Assembly: GCA_946886365.1 (NCBI GenBank)
Contig: CAMPIM010000092.1
Span: 1-15,175 of the forward strand
DNA: 15,175 nt
Origin: an uncultured Novosphingobium sp.
GTDB lineage: Bacteria > Pseudomonadota > Alphaproteobacteria > Sphingomonadales > Sphingomonadaceae
Direction: 5' to 3'
Shown here: piece after piece, positions 1 to 7,131 of the stretch
Numbering within the stretch: the first letter of the stretch is position 1
Layout: each line of letters opens with the position of its first letter
Translations under genes and position numbers: made by a program
The notes under the pieces: model-generated
Told to the model about the DNA's origin: nothing
Seen by the model: the letters and a program-made list of their open reading frames with translations, nothing else
The model's database searches: none

Positions 1-52
1 CCCCCCCCGGCGGGGGGCGCGCCCCCGCTGCCGGAGCGCGGCGGGGGGGGGG
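1..52. other. Low-complexity poly-C/poly-G contig edge
   Basis: The first 52 bases are almost only C and G: an 8-C run at 1-8, a 6-G run at 12-17, a 5-C run at 22-26 and a 10-G run at 43-52. From about position 53 normal coding sequence begins. At 35-55 the bases read as a distorted version of the Ser-Ala-Gly-Gly part of a hydrolase nucleophile elbow (agc gcg gcg ggg ggg ggg ttg), with one codon too many and the usual Gly-Asp codons missing just before it. I read this as sequencing or assembly error at a contig end rather than a biological repeat. Confidence 0.7.
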
Positions 53-517
53 TTGGCGGCGGCAGTGTGCATCAGGGCGGCGCGGGCCGGGGAGCGGCCT
101 GCGGGTGCTGTTCTGGTGTCGCCGATGCTGGATTTGACGGCGCGGGTCGAGAGCCTTGATCGCAATGCGGCGCGTGATCCGATGTTTTCGAAGGCTGCCG
201 TGCTGGATAGCGCGCAGATGTATCTGCAGGGGCATGATCCGCGCGATCCGCTGGTTTCGGCGTTAGAGGCGGACCCTGCTGAGTTTCCGCCGACATTGGT
301 GCTGACCGGCGGCGCGGAAGTGTTGCTGGATGAGGCGGTTGCCTTTGCCACAAAGCTGGCGACGGCGGACAGGCGAGTGACGCTGCACGTCGCGCCGGGC
401 ATGGGGCATGTTTGGCCTTTGCTGGCTCCCGATACTGTCGAAGCACGGGAGGCGATTGCGGCCATCGCGGGCTTTGTGAAAGCGCTGGAGCCGGTTCAGT
501 CCGGAGCTTCCGGGTAG
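2..517 (+). CDS. Alpha/beta hydrolase, HSL-like (5' partial)
   Basis: This is the C-terminal half of a hormone-sensitive-lipase-type (alpha/beta hydrolase fold-3) esterase; the N-terminal half lies outside the window. The frame is open from base 2, but only the part from about 53 is trustworthy. Counting from the TTG at 53, the residues LAAAVCIRAARAG fit the helix after a GDSAGG nucleophile elbow, and the elbow itself can be seen only in distorted form at 35-52. SPMLDLT follows, then a candidate catalytic Asp (D93 in GGAEVLLDEA) and catalytic His (H119 in GMGHVW), in the order and spacing usual for the family. The expected role is hydrolysis of a small carboxylic ester or lactone in the cytoplasm. 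The gene ends 91 bases before the amidohydrolase and probably shares its operon. The TTG at 53 is not a real start. The substrate is unknown. Confidence 0.75.
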   Translation, partial: PPRRGARPRCRSAAGGGLAAAVCIRAARAGERPAGAVLVSPMLDLTARVESLDRNAARDPMFSKAAVLDSAQMYLQGHDPRDPLVSALEADPAEFPPTLVLTGGAEVLLDEAVAFATKLATADRRVTLHVAPGMGHVWPLLAPDTVEAREAIAAIAGFVKALEPVQSGASG

Positions 518-608
518 CCGGAAAGCCGGTCCGCTCAATTGACCGGGAGCGGGCGGGTGCAGGACAAGTAGAGCATCATCTTATCATAGCTGACCGAAAG
601 ACATTGCG

Positions 609-1799
609 ATGACGACGCCCAGCCTTCCTTTCCCCGTCTACGACGCGGACAATCATTTTTACGAGCCAGAGGATGCGCTGTTCCGGCATCTGCCCAAGAA
701 ATGGCACAAGGATTTCCGCTTCGTCGAAGTGGATGGCCGCAAGCGGCTGGCGATCAAGGGGCAGATTTCGGACTATATCCCCAATCCGACCTTCGAGCGG
801 GTGGCGGCGCCCGGGACGCACGTCAAATATTATAAGGCCGACAACCCGGAAGGGCTGACGATGCGGCAGATGACGGGGAAGCCCATCGCTCCGCCGGAAT
901 CCTGGCGGACGGGCAAGGAGCGGCTGGCGGTGCTGGACGGGCATAATGTCCATGCGGCGCTCATGTTTCCGACGCTCTTTTCGGTGATCGAAAAGTGGAT
1001 GAGCTATGACCATGAGTTTCTGCATGATGCTTTGCATGCGTTGAACCAATGGACGAGCGAGGAGTGGGGCTTTGCGCGGGAGAACCGGCTGTTCGGCGTG
1101 CCGGTGGTGTCGCTGGCGGACATGGATCGGGCGCTGGCCGAGACGGACTGGCTGATCAAGCAGGACGCGCGGACGATCTGCATCCGCCCTTCTCCGGTGC
1201 CGGGCTATCGCGGCGGGCGGTCGATGGGGCTGAAGGACTTCGATCCATTCTGGGCGCGGATCGAGGAAGCGAAGATCTTCGTGTCGATCCATGCTTCCAA
1301 TTCCGACTATGATCATCTGATCGAGATGTGGACCGGCGGGGCGGAGTGGTTGCCGTTTGAATCCGATCCGTTCGTCAACTGCCTGCGGATTATCGAGCGG
1401 GCGATTTCCGATACGATCGCGGCGATTATCTGCGGCGGCGTGTTCGATCGCTTCCCTGGTGTTCGGGTCGTGAGTGTCGAAAATGGCGCGAAGTGGGTCA
1501 TTCCACTGATTGAGCAACTCAAGCATGTTTATGGGCAGATGCCGCAGAAATTCATGAATGATCCCGTTGACCAATTTCATCGGAATATCTTCGTGACGCC
1601 CTTTGTCGAGGATGATTTCGGGCAACTGCGAGAACATATGCAGGTGAACCGGATATTGTTCGGGAGTGACTATCCGCATCCGGAGGGGACTGAACATCCA
1701 CTCGATTTCCTTCATGAATTGGCGCGCTATTCGATGGCGGAGAAGGAAATGGTGATGTCGTCGAACCTCAAGGGCCTGTTGGAAGGCGTGCGCAATTAA
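609..1799 (+). CDS. Amidohydrolase family protein (PF04909-type TIM barrel)
   Basis: This 396-residue protein belongs to the amidohydrolase-2 group of metal-dependent TIM-barrel hydrolases and decarboxylases, relatives of ACMSD and gamma-resorcylate decarboxylase. The N-terminal strand reads YDADNHFYEP (residues 11-20), with D14 and H16 where the first metal-binding motif sits. H228 in VSIHAS and D354 in LFGSDYPHPEG supply the later metal or catalytic positions, and the GSDYPHPEG end strand is characteristic of this family. The length is normal. The ATG at 609 has only a weak purine stretch (GAAAG) before it. The CoA ligase starts 12 bases after the stop, so co-transcription is likely. In similar catabolic clusters such enzymes are usually left as unassigned hydrolases or decarboxylases acting on a carboxylated or ring-cleavage intermediate. 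The family is secure; the reaction is not. Confidence 0.88.
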   Translation: MTTPSLPFPVYDADNHFYEPEDALFRHLPKKWHKDFRFVEVDGRKRLAIKGQISDYIPNPTFERVAAPGTHVKYYKADNPEGLTMRQMTGKPIAPPESWRTGKERLAVLDGHNVHAALMFPTLFSVIEKWMSYDHEFLHDALHALNQWTSEEWGFARENRLFGVPVVSLADMDRALAETDWLIKQDARTICIRPSPVPGYRGGRSMGLKDFDPFWARIEEAKIFVSIHASNSDYDHLIEMWTGGAEWLPFESDPFVNCLRIIERAISDTIAAIICGGVFDRFPGVRVVSVENGAKWVIPLIEQLKHVYGQMPQKFMNDPVDQFHRNIFVTPFVEDDFGQLREHMQVNRILFGSDYPHPEGTEHPLDFLHELARYSMAEKEMVMSSNLKGLLEGVRN

Positions 1800-1811
1800 G
1801 GACGACGCCAA

Positions 1812-3293
1812 GTGAGCCAGGACGTTATAGAGCAGCTTCGCGCCAATCTGCGCGACCATCAAGATGATCGCGGCATCGAGTTTGAGGGCCGGTGGGTGAG
1901 CTGGGGCGAGGTGGCGCGCTATGGCGATGCCGTTGTCGCGCTGCTCGACGCCGCCGGATGCCCGCCATCGGCGAAGGTCGGCATCATCATCCGCAACCGG
2001 CTGGCCCATGCGGCGGCGGTGGTGGGGCTGTTGGCGCACCGGCGGTCGGTGAGTTTCGTCTATCCCTTCCTGCCCGCGACCGCGATTTCGGACAATATCG
2101 AGAATTTGGGCGCCGCCGCTATATTGGCGGATGAGCAGGACTGGCCGAACTTTTGGGAGGCTGCGGGACAGGCTGGTTGCGCGGGGATCGCTTTTGGCGG
2201 GATCGATGACGCGCCCACGCTGGTCGATGGACTGGAGACGTGCAGGCGATCCTCGTTCGACGATGCCTTGCCCGATGGGGGGATCGAGGTGCTGTCGAGC
2301 GGGACTACGGGGACGCCCAAGCGCATTCCGATGCCGCTGAAGCTGCTGGAACGGGCGGTGATGAGCGCGCCCGGCGCGGAGTCCGGCAATGCGCCGCCGG
2401 TGCAGATCAATATCTGGCCGCTGGGCGGGGTGGGGGGCGTGTGCTTGCTGACCGGGGCTGCGGTCAATAATACGCCGCTGGTGCTGATGGAGCGGTTCAC
2501 GGTCGATGGGCTAGTGGATGCACTGCGCCGTCACCGGCCTGATACGCTGGGCCTCAATCCGACGGCGATCGCGATGATCATGGACGCTAATGTATCGGTC
2601 GAGGACATGGCGAGCGTGAAGAGTGTGTCTGGGGGATCGGCCTATCTGGACCCCGATTTGCAGGAGCGCTTCGAGCAGCGCTATAAGCTGCCGATCCTTT
2701 GGGGCATGGGCGCGACGGAATTTTGCGGCACTATCGTTCGCTGGACGCCGCAGATGCGGGCGGAGCGCGGGGACAGCAAGCGCGGTAGCACCGGCCTTCC
2801 CATGCCGGGCGTGGAGATACGGGCCGTTGATCCGGAAAGCGGCGCGGAAGTGGCGCGCGGGGCGGAAGGATTGCTGGAAGTGCATTGCCCGTCCGTGCGG
2901 CCTGATTGGGTGCGAACCACTGACCTGGTGATGATTGATGAGGACGGTTATGTCTTTCATCGCGGACGGCATGACGGCGCGATCGTGCGCGGGGGCTTCA
3001 AGATATTGCCTGAACGGGTGGTTGATGTGCTGCGCCAGCATCCGGCGGTTGTCGATGCGTCGGTGGTGGGCATTCCCGACGCGCGATTGGGCGCGGTGCC
3101 GGTAGCGGCAGTGGAATTGAGCCGGAGCGCCGGGGCGGTGGATGAGCAGGCGCTGCTGGCGCATGTGCGGGCCGAACTGCCGCCGACGCATGTGCCGGTG
3201 GAAATCCGGATCGTCGATGCGCTGCCGCGCACGCCGTCGCTGAAGGTCAGCCTGACCGAAATCAAGAAGATGTTCCTGGCCGACGCCGCATGA
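1812..3293 (+). CDS. AMP-dependent acyl-CoA ligase (ANL superfamily)
   Basis: This 493-residue adenylating enzyme should activate a carboxylic acid to the acyl-AMP and then the CoA thioester. Visible motifs, in order, are the phosphate loop SSGTTGTPK (162-170), WGMGATE (297-303), TTDL (369-372, the ribose-binding Asp), the hinge GRHDGAIVRGGFKI (385-398) and PRTPSLKV with the catalytic Lys K478. The start is a GTG at 1812, supported by AAGGA at 1798-1802, which overlaps the stop of the amidohydrolase. The N-terminal domain is short: the protein begins close to the strand EFEGRWVSWGEV. This suggests a benzoate- or small-aryl-acid-like ligase more than a long-chain one, but that is a guess. An SDR follows 31 bases downstream. 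Confidence 0.9.
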   Translation: MSQDVIEQLRANLRDHQDDRGIEFEGRWVSWGEVARYGDAVVALLDAAGCPPSAKVGIIIRNRLAHAAAVVGLLAHRRSVSFVYPFLPATAISDNIENLGAAAILADEQDWPNFWEAAGQAGCAGIAFGGIDDAPTLVDGLETCRRSSFDDALPDGGIEVLSSGTTGTPKRIPMPLKLLERAVMSAPGAESGNAPPVQINIWPLGGVGGVCLLTGAAVNNTPLVLMERFTVDGLVDALRRHRPDTLGLNPTAIAMIMDANVSVEDMASVKSVSGGSAYLDPDLQERFEQRYKLPILWGMGATEFCGTIVRWTPQMRAERGDSKRGSTGLPMPGVEIRAVDPESGAEVARGAEGLLEVHCPSVRPDWVRTTDLVMIDEDGYVFHRGRHDGAIVRGGFKILPERVVDVLRQHPAVVDASVVGIPDARLGAVPVAAVELSRSAGAVDEQALLAHVRAELPPTHVPVEIRIVDALPRTPSLKVSLTEIKKMFLADAA

Positions 3294-3324
3294 GTGGGCG
3301 CGCGCAACGAGAAGGATTGGATGA

Positions 3325-4131
3325 ATGACCGTGTCACTGCTGGGCCTGGAAGGAAAGAAGGCGCTGATCGTCGGCGGTGGCCGTGGCATGGGCGAGGCGA
3401 GCGCGCTGCTGCTGGCGGAGGCGGGGTGCGATGTTGCCGTGCTGGACAGTGTCATGGAGCGGGCCGAACAGGTCGCGAGCGAAGTGCGCGCGATCGGGCG
3501 CGCGGGTGTAGCGATCGAAGCCGATATTTTGGATGAGGCGTCGGTCAAGAAGGCCGTGGCGGATGCGGAAGGGGCGCTGGGCGGGCTGGACATATTGGTG
3601 ACGATCGTGGGGCAGGCGCTGTTCAAGCCGCTGCTCGACGTGACGCTGGAGGAATGGGATCATGATCAATCCCGGAACCTGCGCTATTTCTTCGTGACGG
3701 CGCGCGCCGTTGCCCAGTCCATGATTGCGCGCGGGGTGGGCGGGTCACTGATCTGCATCGGGTCGGTCGATGGCGCGGTTGGGTCGCCGATGCATGCGCC
3801 CTATGGCGCGGCCAAGGCGGGCCTCATGCATCTGGTGAAGTCGATGGCGACCGAATGGGGGCGACACGGCATTCGCGCCAATGCCGTGGCTCCGGGGAGC
3901 ATCACTACGCCACGATTGCCTGAAACGGCAGAATCGCGGGCGCTGATGGAAGCGAGCGTGCTGCCGATCGGGCGGCCGGGGACGACGCGGGACGTGGCTG
4001 GGGCTGTGCTGTTTCTGGCGTCGGGGCTATCGGAATATGTGACGGGCCACAGCCTGTTCGTTGATGGCGGGTGGATGGCTGCTAACCATTTCGATCCAAG
4101 GGTGATGGCGACCAAGAAAAGCAACGAATAG
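3325..4131 (+). CDS. SDR family oxidoreductase (NAD-type)
   Basis: This 268-residue classical short-chain dehydrogenase/reductase probably oxidises a secondary alcohol or a hydroxyacyl-CoA in the pathway. The dinucleotide loop is GGGRGMG (17-23). D41 after the second strand favours NAD over NADP. The active site has N118, S147, Y160 and K164 (YGAAK), and the protein ends with VAPGSITTPR and LFVDGGW. The structural NNAG motif after strand four is replaced by TIVG (93-96), which is unusual. The ATG at 3325 is preferred over the out-of-frame ATG at 3321 because the SDR homology and the AAGGA at 3312-3316 agree with it. It is the last gene of the left + strand operon, and its stop lies 4 bases from the end of the convergent hydrolase gene. 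Confidence 0.9.
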   Translation: MTVSLLGLEGKKALIVGGGRGMGEASALLLAEAGCDVAVLDSVMERAEQVASEVRAIGRAGVAIEADILDEASVKKAVADAEGALGGLDILVTIVGQALFKPLLDVTLEEWDHDQSRNLRYFFVTARAVAQSMIARGVGGSLICIGSVDGAVGSPMHAPYGAAKAGLMHLVKSMATEWGRHGIRANAVAPGSITTPRLPETAESRALMEASVLPIGRPGTTRDVAGAVLFLASGLSEYVTGHSLFVDGGWMAANHFDPRVMATKKSNE

Positions 4132-4135
4132 CGGG

Positions 4136-5041
4136 TCATTCGGCCAGGAAGGATATGATCGCTGACAGACACGCGTCGAAGGCGTCGTGCTGGGGCCAGT
4201 GGCCGCTGCCGGGCAGGCGGACTTCCCGCACGTCAGGGAGATGGGCGAGTAGGTCGGCGGGCAGGCCGGAGGGCCAGCTGCGTTCGCCATAAAGAAGGAG
4301 GGTCGGGCAGGCGACGTTGCGCCACAGCGCCCAGACATCCTCCATGGAGATGTCGGGAAATGCCCAGACGGCGAGATAGGGATCGTGTTTCCATTGCCAT
4401 CCAGCCCTGCCGACCCGACGCAGACCATGGCGCGTCATGTGCCGTGCCTGCGCAGGCGTGAGGAAGGCATGGCGTTCCCGCATACGCTCGATCGCTTCGT
4501 CCACGGACGCGAAGATGCGCGGGGCGGCGAGGGAAGCGGCGCGGCGCTCTTCAAGCCAGTTGCGGGTCGTTTGTTCGACGCTTTGGCTGAAGCGATAGGC
4601 TTCGATATCGGGAGGCGCGCCAACGGTTTCGATCGCGACGATGCGTCTTATCGTTTCGGGATAGATTGCGGCAAAGCGCAAGGCGATGTGCGCGCCGAGG
4701 GAGTGGCCAATCAGGATGGCCTGACGCTGCGGACCCAGCGCCAATTGTGCGGCAAGCGCGTCGAGATCGGACAGATAGGCCGCGAAGTCGTAGCGCCCGT
4801 CCTGCGACCAGCCGCTGTCGCCATGGCCGCGAAGGTCGGGGGCGATGATGTGATAGTGGGGAAGCAGGGCGTTCGCCAGTGCGTCCCAGCTGCGGCTATG
4901 GTCCCGGCTGCCATGAAGGAGGATGGCGAGCGGCGCGCCTTCATGCGTCCATTCGGTATAGCTGAGCGGCATGCGTCCGTTGCGAAAGCGGCGCTTTACA
5001 GGTTTCGTCCTGATGTGGGGGCGACTTTGTCTGTCGTGCAT
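4136..5041 (-). CDS. Alpha/beta fold hydrolase
   Basis: This 301-residue single-domain alpha/beta hydrolase resembles MhpC and epoxide-hydrolase relatives. The oxyanion-hole strand is LLHGSRDHSRSW (41-52), APDLRGHGDS follows, the nucleophile elbow is GHSLGAH with S114, and the catalytic His is H281 in GSGHW. The expected acidic residue falls in LYGERSWPSG as E253, where most relatives have Asp. It could cleave an ester, a thioester or a C-C bond in a ring-fission product; sequence alone does not decide. The start at 5041 lacks a clear Shine-Dalgarno site and the first ~20 residues are basic and unconserved-looking. An internal ATG at 4972 begins inside the first beta strand, so the longer form is preferred. 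The gene is divergent from the IclR gene and may be its target. Confidence 0.86.
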   Translation of the reverse strand: MHDRQSRPHIRTKPVKRRFRNGRMPLSYTEWTHEGAPLAILLHGSRDHSRSWDALANALLPHYHIIAPDLRGHGDSGWSQDGRYDFAAYLSDLDALAAQLALGPQRQAILIGHSLGAHIALRFAAIYPETIRRIVAIETVGAPPDIEAYRFSQSVEQTTRNWLEERRAASLAAPRIFASVDEAIERMRERHAFLTPAQARHMTRHGLRRVGRAGWQWKHDPYLAVWAFPDISMEDVWALWRNVACPTLLLYGERSWPSGLPADLLAHLPDVREVRLPGSGHWPQHDAFDACLSAIISFLAE

Positions 5042-5232
5042 ATTTGCAGTTTAGAGAGGAGCGAAGCTGTGCTGGCGACTGGCAATGGCGGCTTTCCATA
5101 TTCGCGTAAGGGATCGCGGCGGCGCGGATTTCCCACGCTTGAATCCATGGTGCGCCAGGAATATGGTGTGGGAATAGCAAAATCCGGGTGTTCGGCAGCG
5201 CCGACGCTGGCAAAAAGTGCGTAGGAGGCGGG
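5042..5232. promoter_or_regulatory. Divergent promoter region, hydrolase / IclR, with inverted repeats
   Basis: This 191-base gap separates divergent genes, so it should hold both promoters. Two interlocked inverted repeats are visible. CCATATTC (5096-5103) pairs with GAATATGG (5159-5166), and TTCCCAC (5130-5136) pairs with GTGGGAA (5168-5174). Their arms are 55 and 31 bases apart, which suits separate half-sites more than a hairpin. IclR proteins usually bind next to their own gene, so these are candidate operator elements. AGGAGG at 5223-5228 is the IclR ribosome binding site. I could not assign -35/-10 boxes with confidence. Confidence 0.45.
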
Positions 5233-6072
5233 ATGAGCGCTAACTCACAGGCGGAAGGCAGGTCTGGCGGCAGGGGCAGCGTGAAGTCGTGCCTGCGGAC
5301 GCTGGAGGTGCTGGAATATTTCATGAAGTCGGGCGAGCCTGCGCGCACGATCGAGATCAGCGAAGCATTGGGCATCCCCAATTCGAGCGCTGACGAGATT
5401 TTGCGGACGCTCGCGAGCACTGGCTATCTTACCTATAATCAGGCGACGAAGCTCTATGCGCCGTCCTACAAGCTGGTCGCGAATGCTTCGTCGATCGAGC
5501 AGAGCTTTTTTGGAAGCGGCCGGATCAATGAAGTGATGGAAGATATGCGGCGGGAGACCGGCGGATCGGTCTTCGTCACGCAGCAGAATGACTGCTGGTC
5601 GGAGAGTGTCGCCGAAATGTCCGGCGGCTGGGCGGCGAAGCCTGACGCTGAACCTTATTATTCCACCGAGATGATCTGTTTCCAGCACAATAGCTGGCGG
5701 CCGGGCACCAATTTTGCCGCGGCGATGCTGGCGCAGCAATCCAATGTCGACATCATACAGCTGGCGACCCGGACGCAGCGGCTGGGTTTGGGTCCGAAGG
5801 GGCCGACGCTGATGAAACATCTGGTGGACCGGATTTCAACGACGCGGGCGCGCGGGTTTGCGCTGTGCCGCCGGAGCGCGACCATTCCGGTGGACTCCAT
5901 CGCCATGCCGCTGCGGGTGCCGCATGGCGTTGCTTCCTACGCCATTGGCGTGGTGGGCGATCCGCTGTTCGTGAACGACAATGATGTGCGGCAGATGCTG
6001 TCGGGCATGCAGTCGGTCATCTACCGCTATAATGATCGCATTCGCCGGAACGGGGCGGCGAGCATCCAATAA
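5233..6072 (+). CDS. IclR family transcriptional regulator
   Basis: This 279-residue protein has the two-domain plan of IclR regulators. An N-terminal winged helix-turn-helix spans about residues 15-85, with SVKSCLRTLEVLEYF as the first helix, TIEISEALGIPNSSADEILRTL as the HTH and TGYLTYNQATKLYAPSYKL as the wing. A C-terminal effector-binding domain spans about 95-270. The effector domain is recognisable by pattern but departs from common family members (GGSVFVTQQ, LCRRSATIPVDSIAMPL). The ATG at 5233 is chosen over an in-frame GTG at 5188 because a perfect AGGAGG lies 4 bases before it and the extra 15 residues resemble nothing in the family. It is the only regulator in the window, so it probably controls one or more of the flanking operons in response to a pathway metabolite; the direction of control is unknown. 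Confidence 0.92.
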   Translation: MSANSQAEGRSGGRGSVKSCLRTLEVLEYFMKSGEPARTIEISEALGIPNSSADEILRTLASTGYLTYNQATKLYAPSYKLVANASSIEQSFFGSGRINEVMEDMRRETGGSVFVTQQNDCWSESVAEMSGGWAAKPDAEPYYSTEMICFQHNSWRPGTNFAAAMLAQQSNVDIIQLATRTQRLGLGPKGPTLMKHLVDRISTTRARGFALCRRSATIPVDSIAMPLRVPHGVASYAIGVVGDPLFVNDNDVRQMLSGMQSVIYRYNDRIRRNGAASIQ

Positions 6073-6099
6073 GGAGACGGCCTTTCCTGTGCCGCCCCT

Positions 6100-6245
6100 T
6101 AGGGCCGATCGACATTCAGTTCTGGCGGCCTGCAAATGGCGGCTCTCCGCGCTTCCGGTGCTCACGTACTGTGAGTACGCTGCGCTCCGGGTCACGGAAA
6201 ACCACCATTTTCGGCTCGCCATCTCCTGAATGTCGATCGGCCCTA
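6100..6245. repeat. 146-bp quasi-palindromic intergenic element with 20-bp terminal inverted repeats
   Basis: The 20-base arm at 6100-6119 (tagggccgatcgacattcag) is perfectly complementary to 6226-6245. Between the arms the two halves continue to pair imperfectly: TGGCG, AAATGG-GG and TCCG on the left match the reverse complement of the right half. The apex is a perfect 6-bp hairpin, CGTACT (6165-6170) - GTG - AGTACG (6174-6179), which competes with an alternative CTCAC/GTGAG pairing (6161-6165 / 6171-6175). The whole unit could fold into one long cruciform or RNA hairpin. It sits between convergent genes, 27 bases after the IclR stop and 4 bases before the stop codon of the - strand gene. 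It may be a dispersed REP/MITE-like repeat, a bidirectional terminator, or both. No clear target-site duplication is visible. I see no long uridine tract typical of an intrinsic terminator. Confidence 0.75.
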
Positions 6246-6249
6246 GTTT

Positions 6250-7044
6250 TCAAAGCTGGTCGGTGTAGCTGTCGGTGCCCGGAATCGTCGGGATGAAGGG
6301 CGAGGCTATCGCGATGCGGCCGATGCCGCTTTCCTCGATTGCTTGGGCGATCGGCACATAGGCGGTGTCCCAGACGGCTTTGGGGTCCTCGATCGAGAAG
6401 CTGAGGAAGACGGCGCGGTCGTTCTCCTCCACGGGTACATCCTTGGGACTGGTGGGATCGAGGGGCAGGGGGGAGCCGGTCAGCGCCACATCGCCCGGCA
6501 GGTCGCGGGCGCGGAGCAGGGCGGAGAGGTCCGCGCTGGTCTTGCCCGGATTGAGATCGACGATGAAGGCGACGAGGCCGCCATAGGGGCGATCGAGCGC
6601 CAGTTCGATCGGCATGGCGCTGCCCGGCGCATTATATTCCGCGTCGAAATTGTAGAAGCTGGTGTGGATATGGTCGCGTTCCTTGAACATGCGGCCGGTG
6701 GCATGGAGGTCATTGACCTGACGCACGGCCCATGCGTCCCAATCCTTATGATGCCCGTCCAAAATCCAATAGAGCGCGAGATAGGAGCCCTTCGACAGGT
6801 CCATGGTGCCTGAACCGAAGCGCTTCGCCTTTTCCGCGCGGGTGGCGACATAGCGCGCGCCCGAGACGGTGTAGGCGCCGATCATGCAGCCGCTGTAGAA
6901 ATGATCGCGCTCATACCAGCGATTATAGGCTACCTCATGGCCGGGGCGCGGCTCGACCATGGTGAAGAGCAGGGAGCCGAGGCGTATGGGACGGTCGGCG
7001 CGGGCTATGTCGGCCCGTTCGTACAAGGTTTCGCAGCTTTGCAT
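6250..7044 (-). CDS. Uncharacterised protein, probable dimeric alpha/beta-barrel (EthD-like) fold
   Basis: I do not recognise this 264-residue protein by name. Residues 20-66 (LGSLLFTMVEPRPGHEVAYNRWYERDHFYSGC...GARYVA) follow the ferredoxin-like beta-alpha-beta pattern of dimeric alpha/beta-barrel proteins such as EthD and related small-molecule monooxygenases or lyases, in which a strand is followed by YNRWYEDEH-like text. A second strand-helix pattern appears at about 157-250 (GGLVAFIVDLNP ... RAVFLSFSIED ... RIAIASPF), suggesting two barrel halves in one chain. Conserved-looking polar residues include H49, H98, H125 and H127. There is no signal peptide or membrane segment. The ATG at 7044 has a GGAGAGG site just upstream. 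It is the last gene of the - strand operon that starts with the two oxygenase-like genes, so a supporting or modifying role in the same pathway is likely. The fold is a pattern-based inference. Confidence 0.72.
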   Translation of the reverse strand: MQSCETLYERADIARADRPIRLGSLLFTMVEPRPGHEVAYNRWYERDHFYSGCMIGAYTVSGARYVATRAEKAKRFGSGTMDLSKGSYLALYWILDGHHKDWDAWAVRQVNDLHATGRMFKERDHIHTSFYNFDAEYNAPGSAMPIELALDRPYGGLVAFIVDLNPGKTSADLSALLRARDLPGDVALTGSPLPLDPTSPKDVPVEENDRAVFLSFSIEDPKAVWDTAYVPIAQAIEESGIGRIAIASPFIPTIPGTDSYTDQL

Positions 7045-7113
7045 GGGCCTCTCCTGAAAATGATGGCTTCACTGAAGCGGGGCAGGCGGCGGTGTTAAAG
7101 CGGTGCTGCGCCT

Positions 7114-7131
7114 CTTCCGGGTTGGCGGAAG
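7114..7131 (-). other. Small hairpin after the epimerase-like gene
   Basis: CTTCCG (7114-7119) and CGGAAG (7126-7131) form a perfect 6-bp stem with a 6-base loop, immediately after the TAG stop (7132-7134) of the - strand gene. No uridine run follows, so it is more likely an intercistronic processing or stability hairpin than a complete intrinsic terminator. Confidence 0.35.

Noticed and set aside
576..2039. 487-codon open frame on the - strand opposite the amidohydrolase
   Set aside because: It lies antisense to a well-supported gene, has His/Arg/Pro-rich composition typical of GC-rich mirror frames and shows no domain motif.
2511..3626. 371-codon open frame on the - strand opposite the CoA ligase and SDR
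   Set aside because: It runs across two real genes on the other strand, is Ser/Ala/Arg/His-rich and has no recognisable motif.
4385..5224. 279-codon open frame on the + strand opposite the alpha/beta hydrolase
   Set aside because: The - strand reading contains the complete hydrolase signature; this frame is low in structure-like pattern and runs into the promoter gap.
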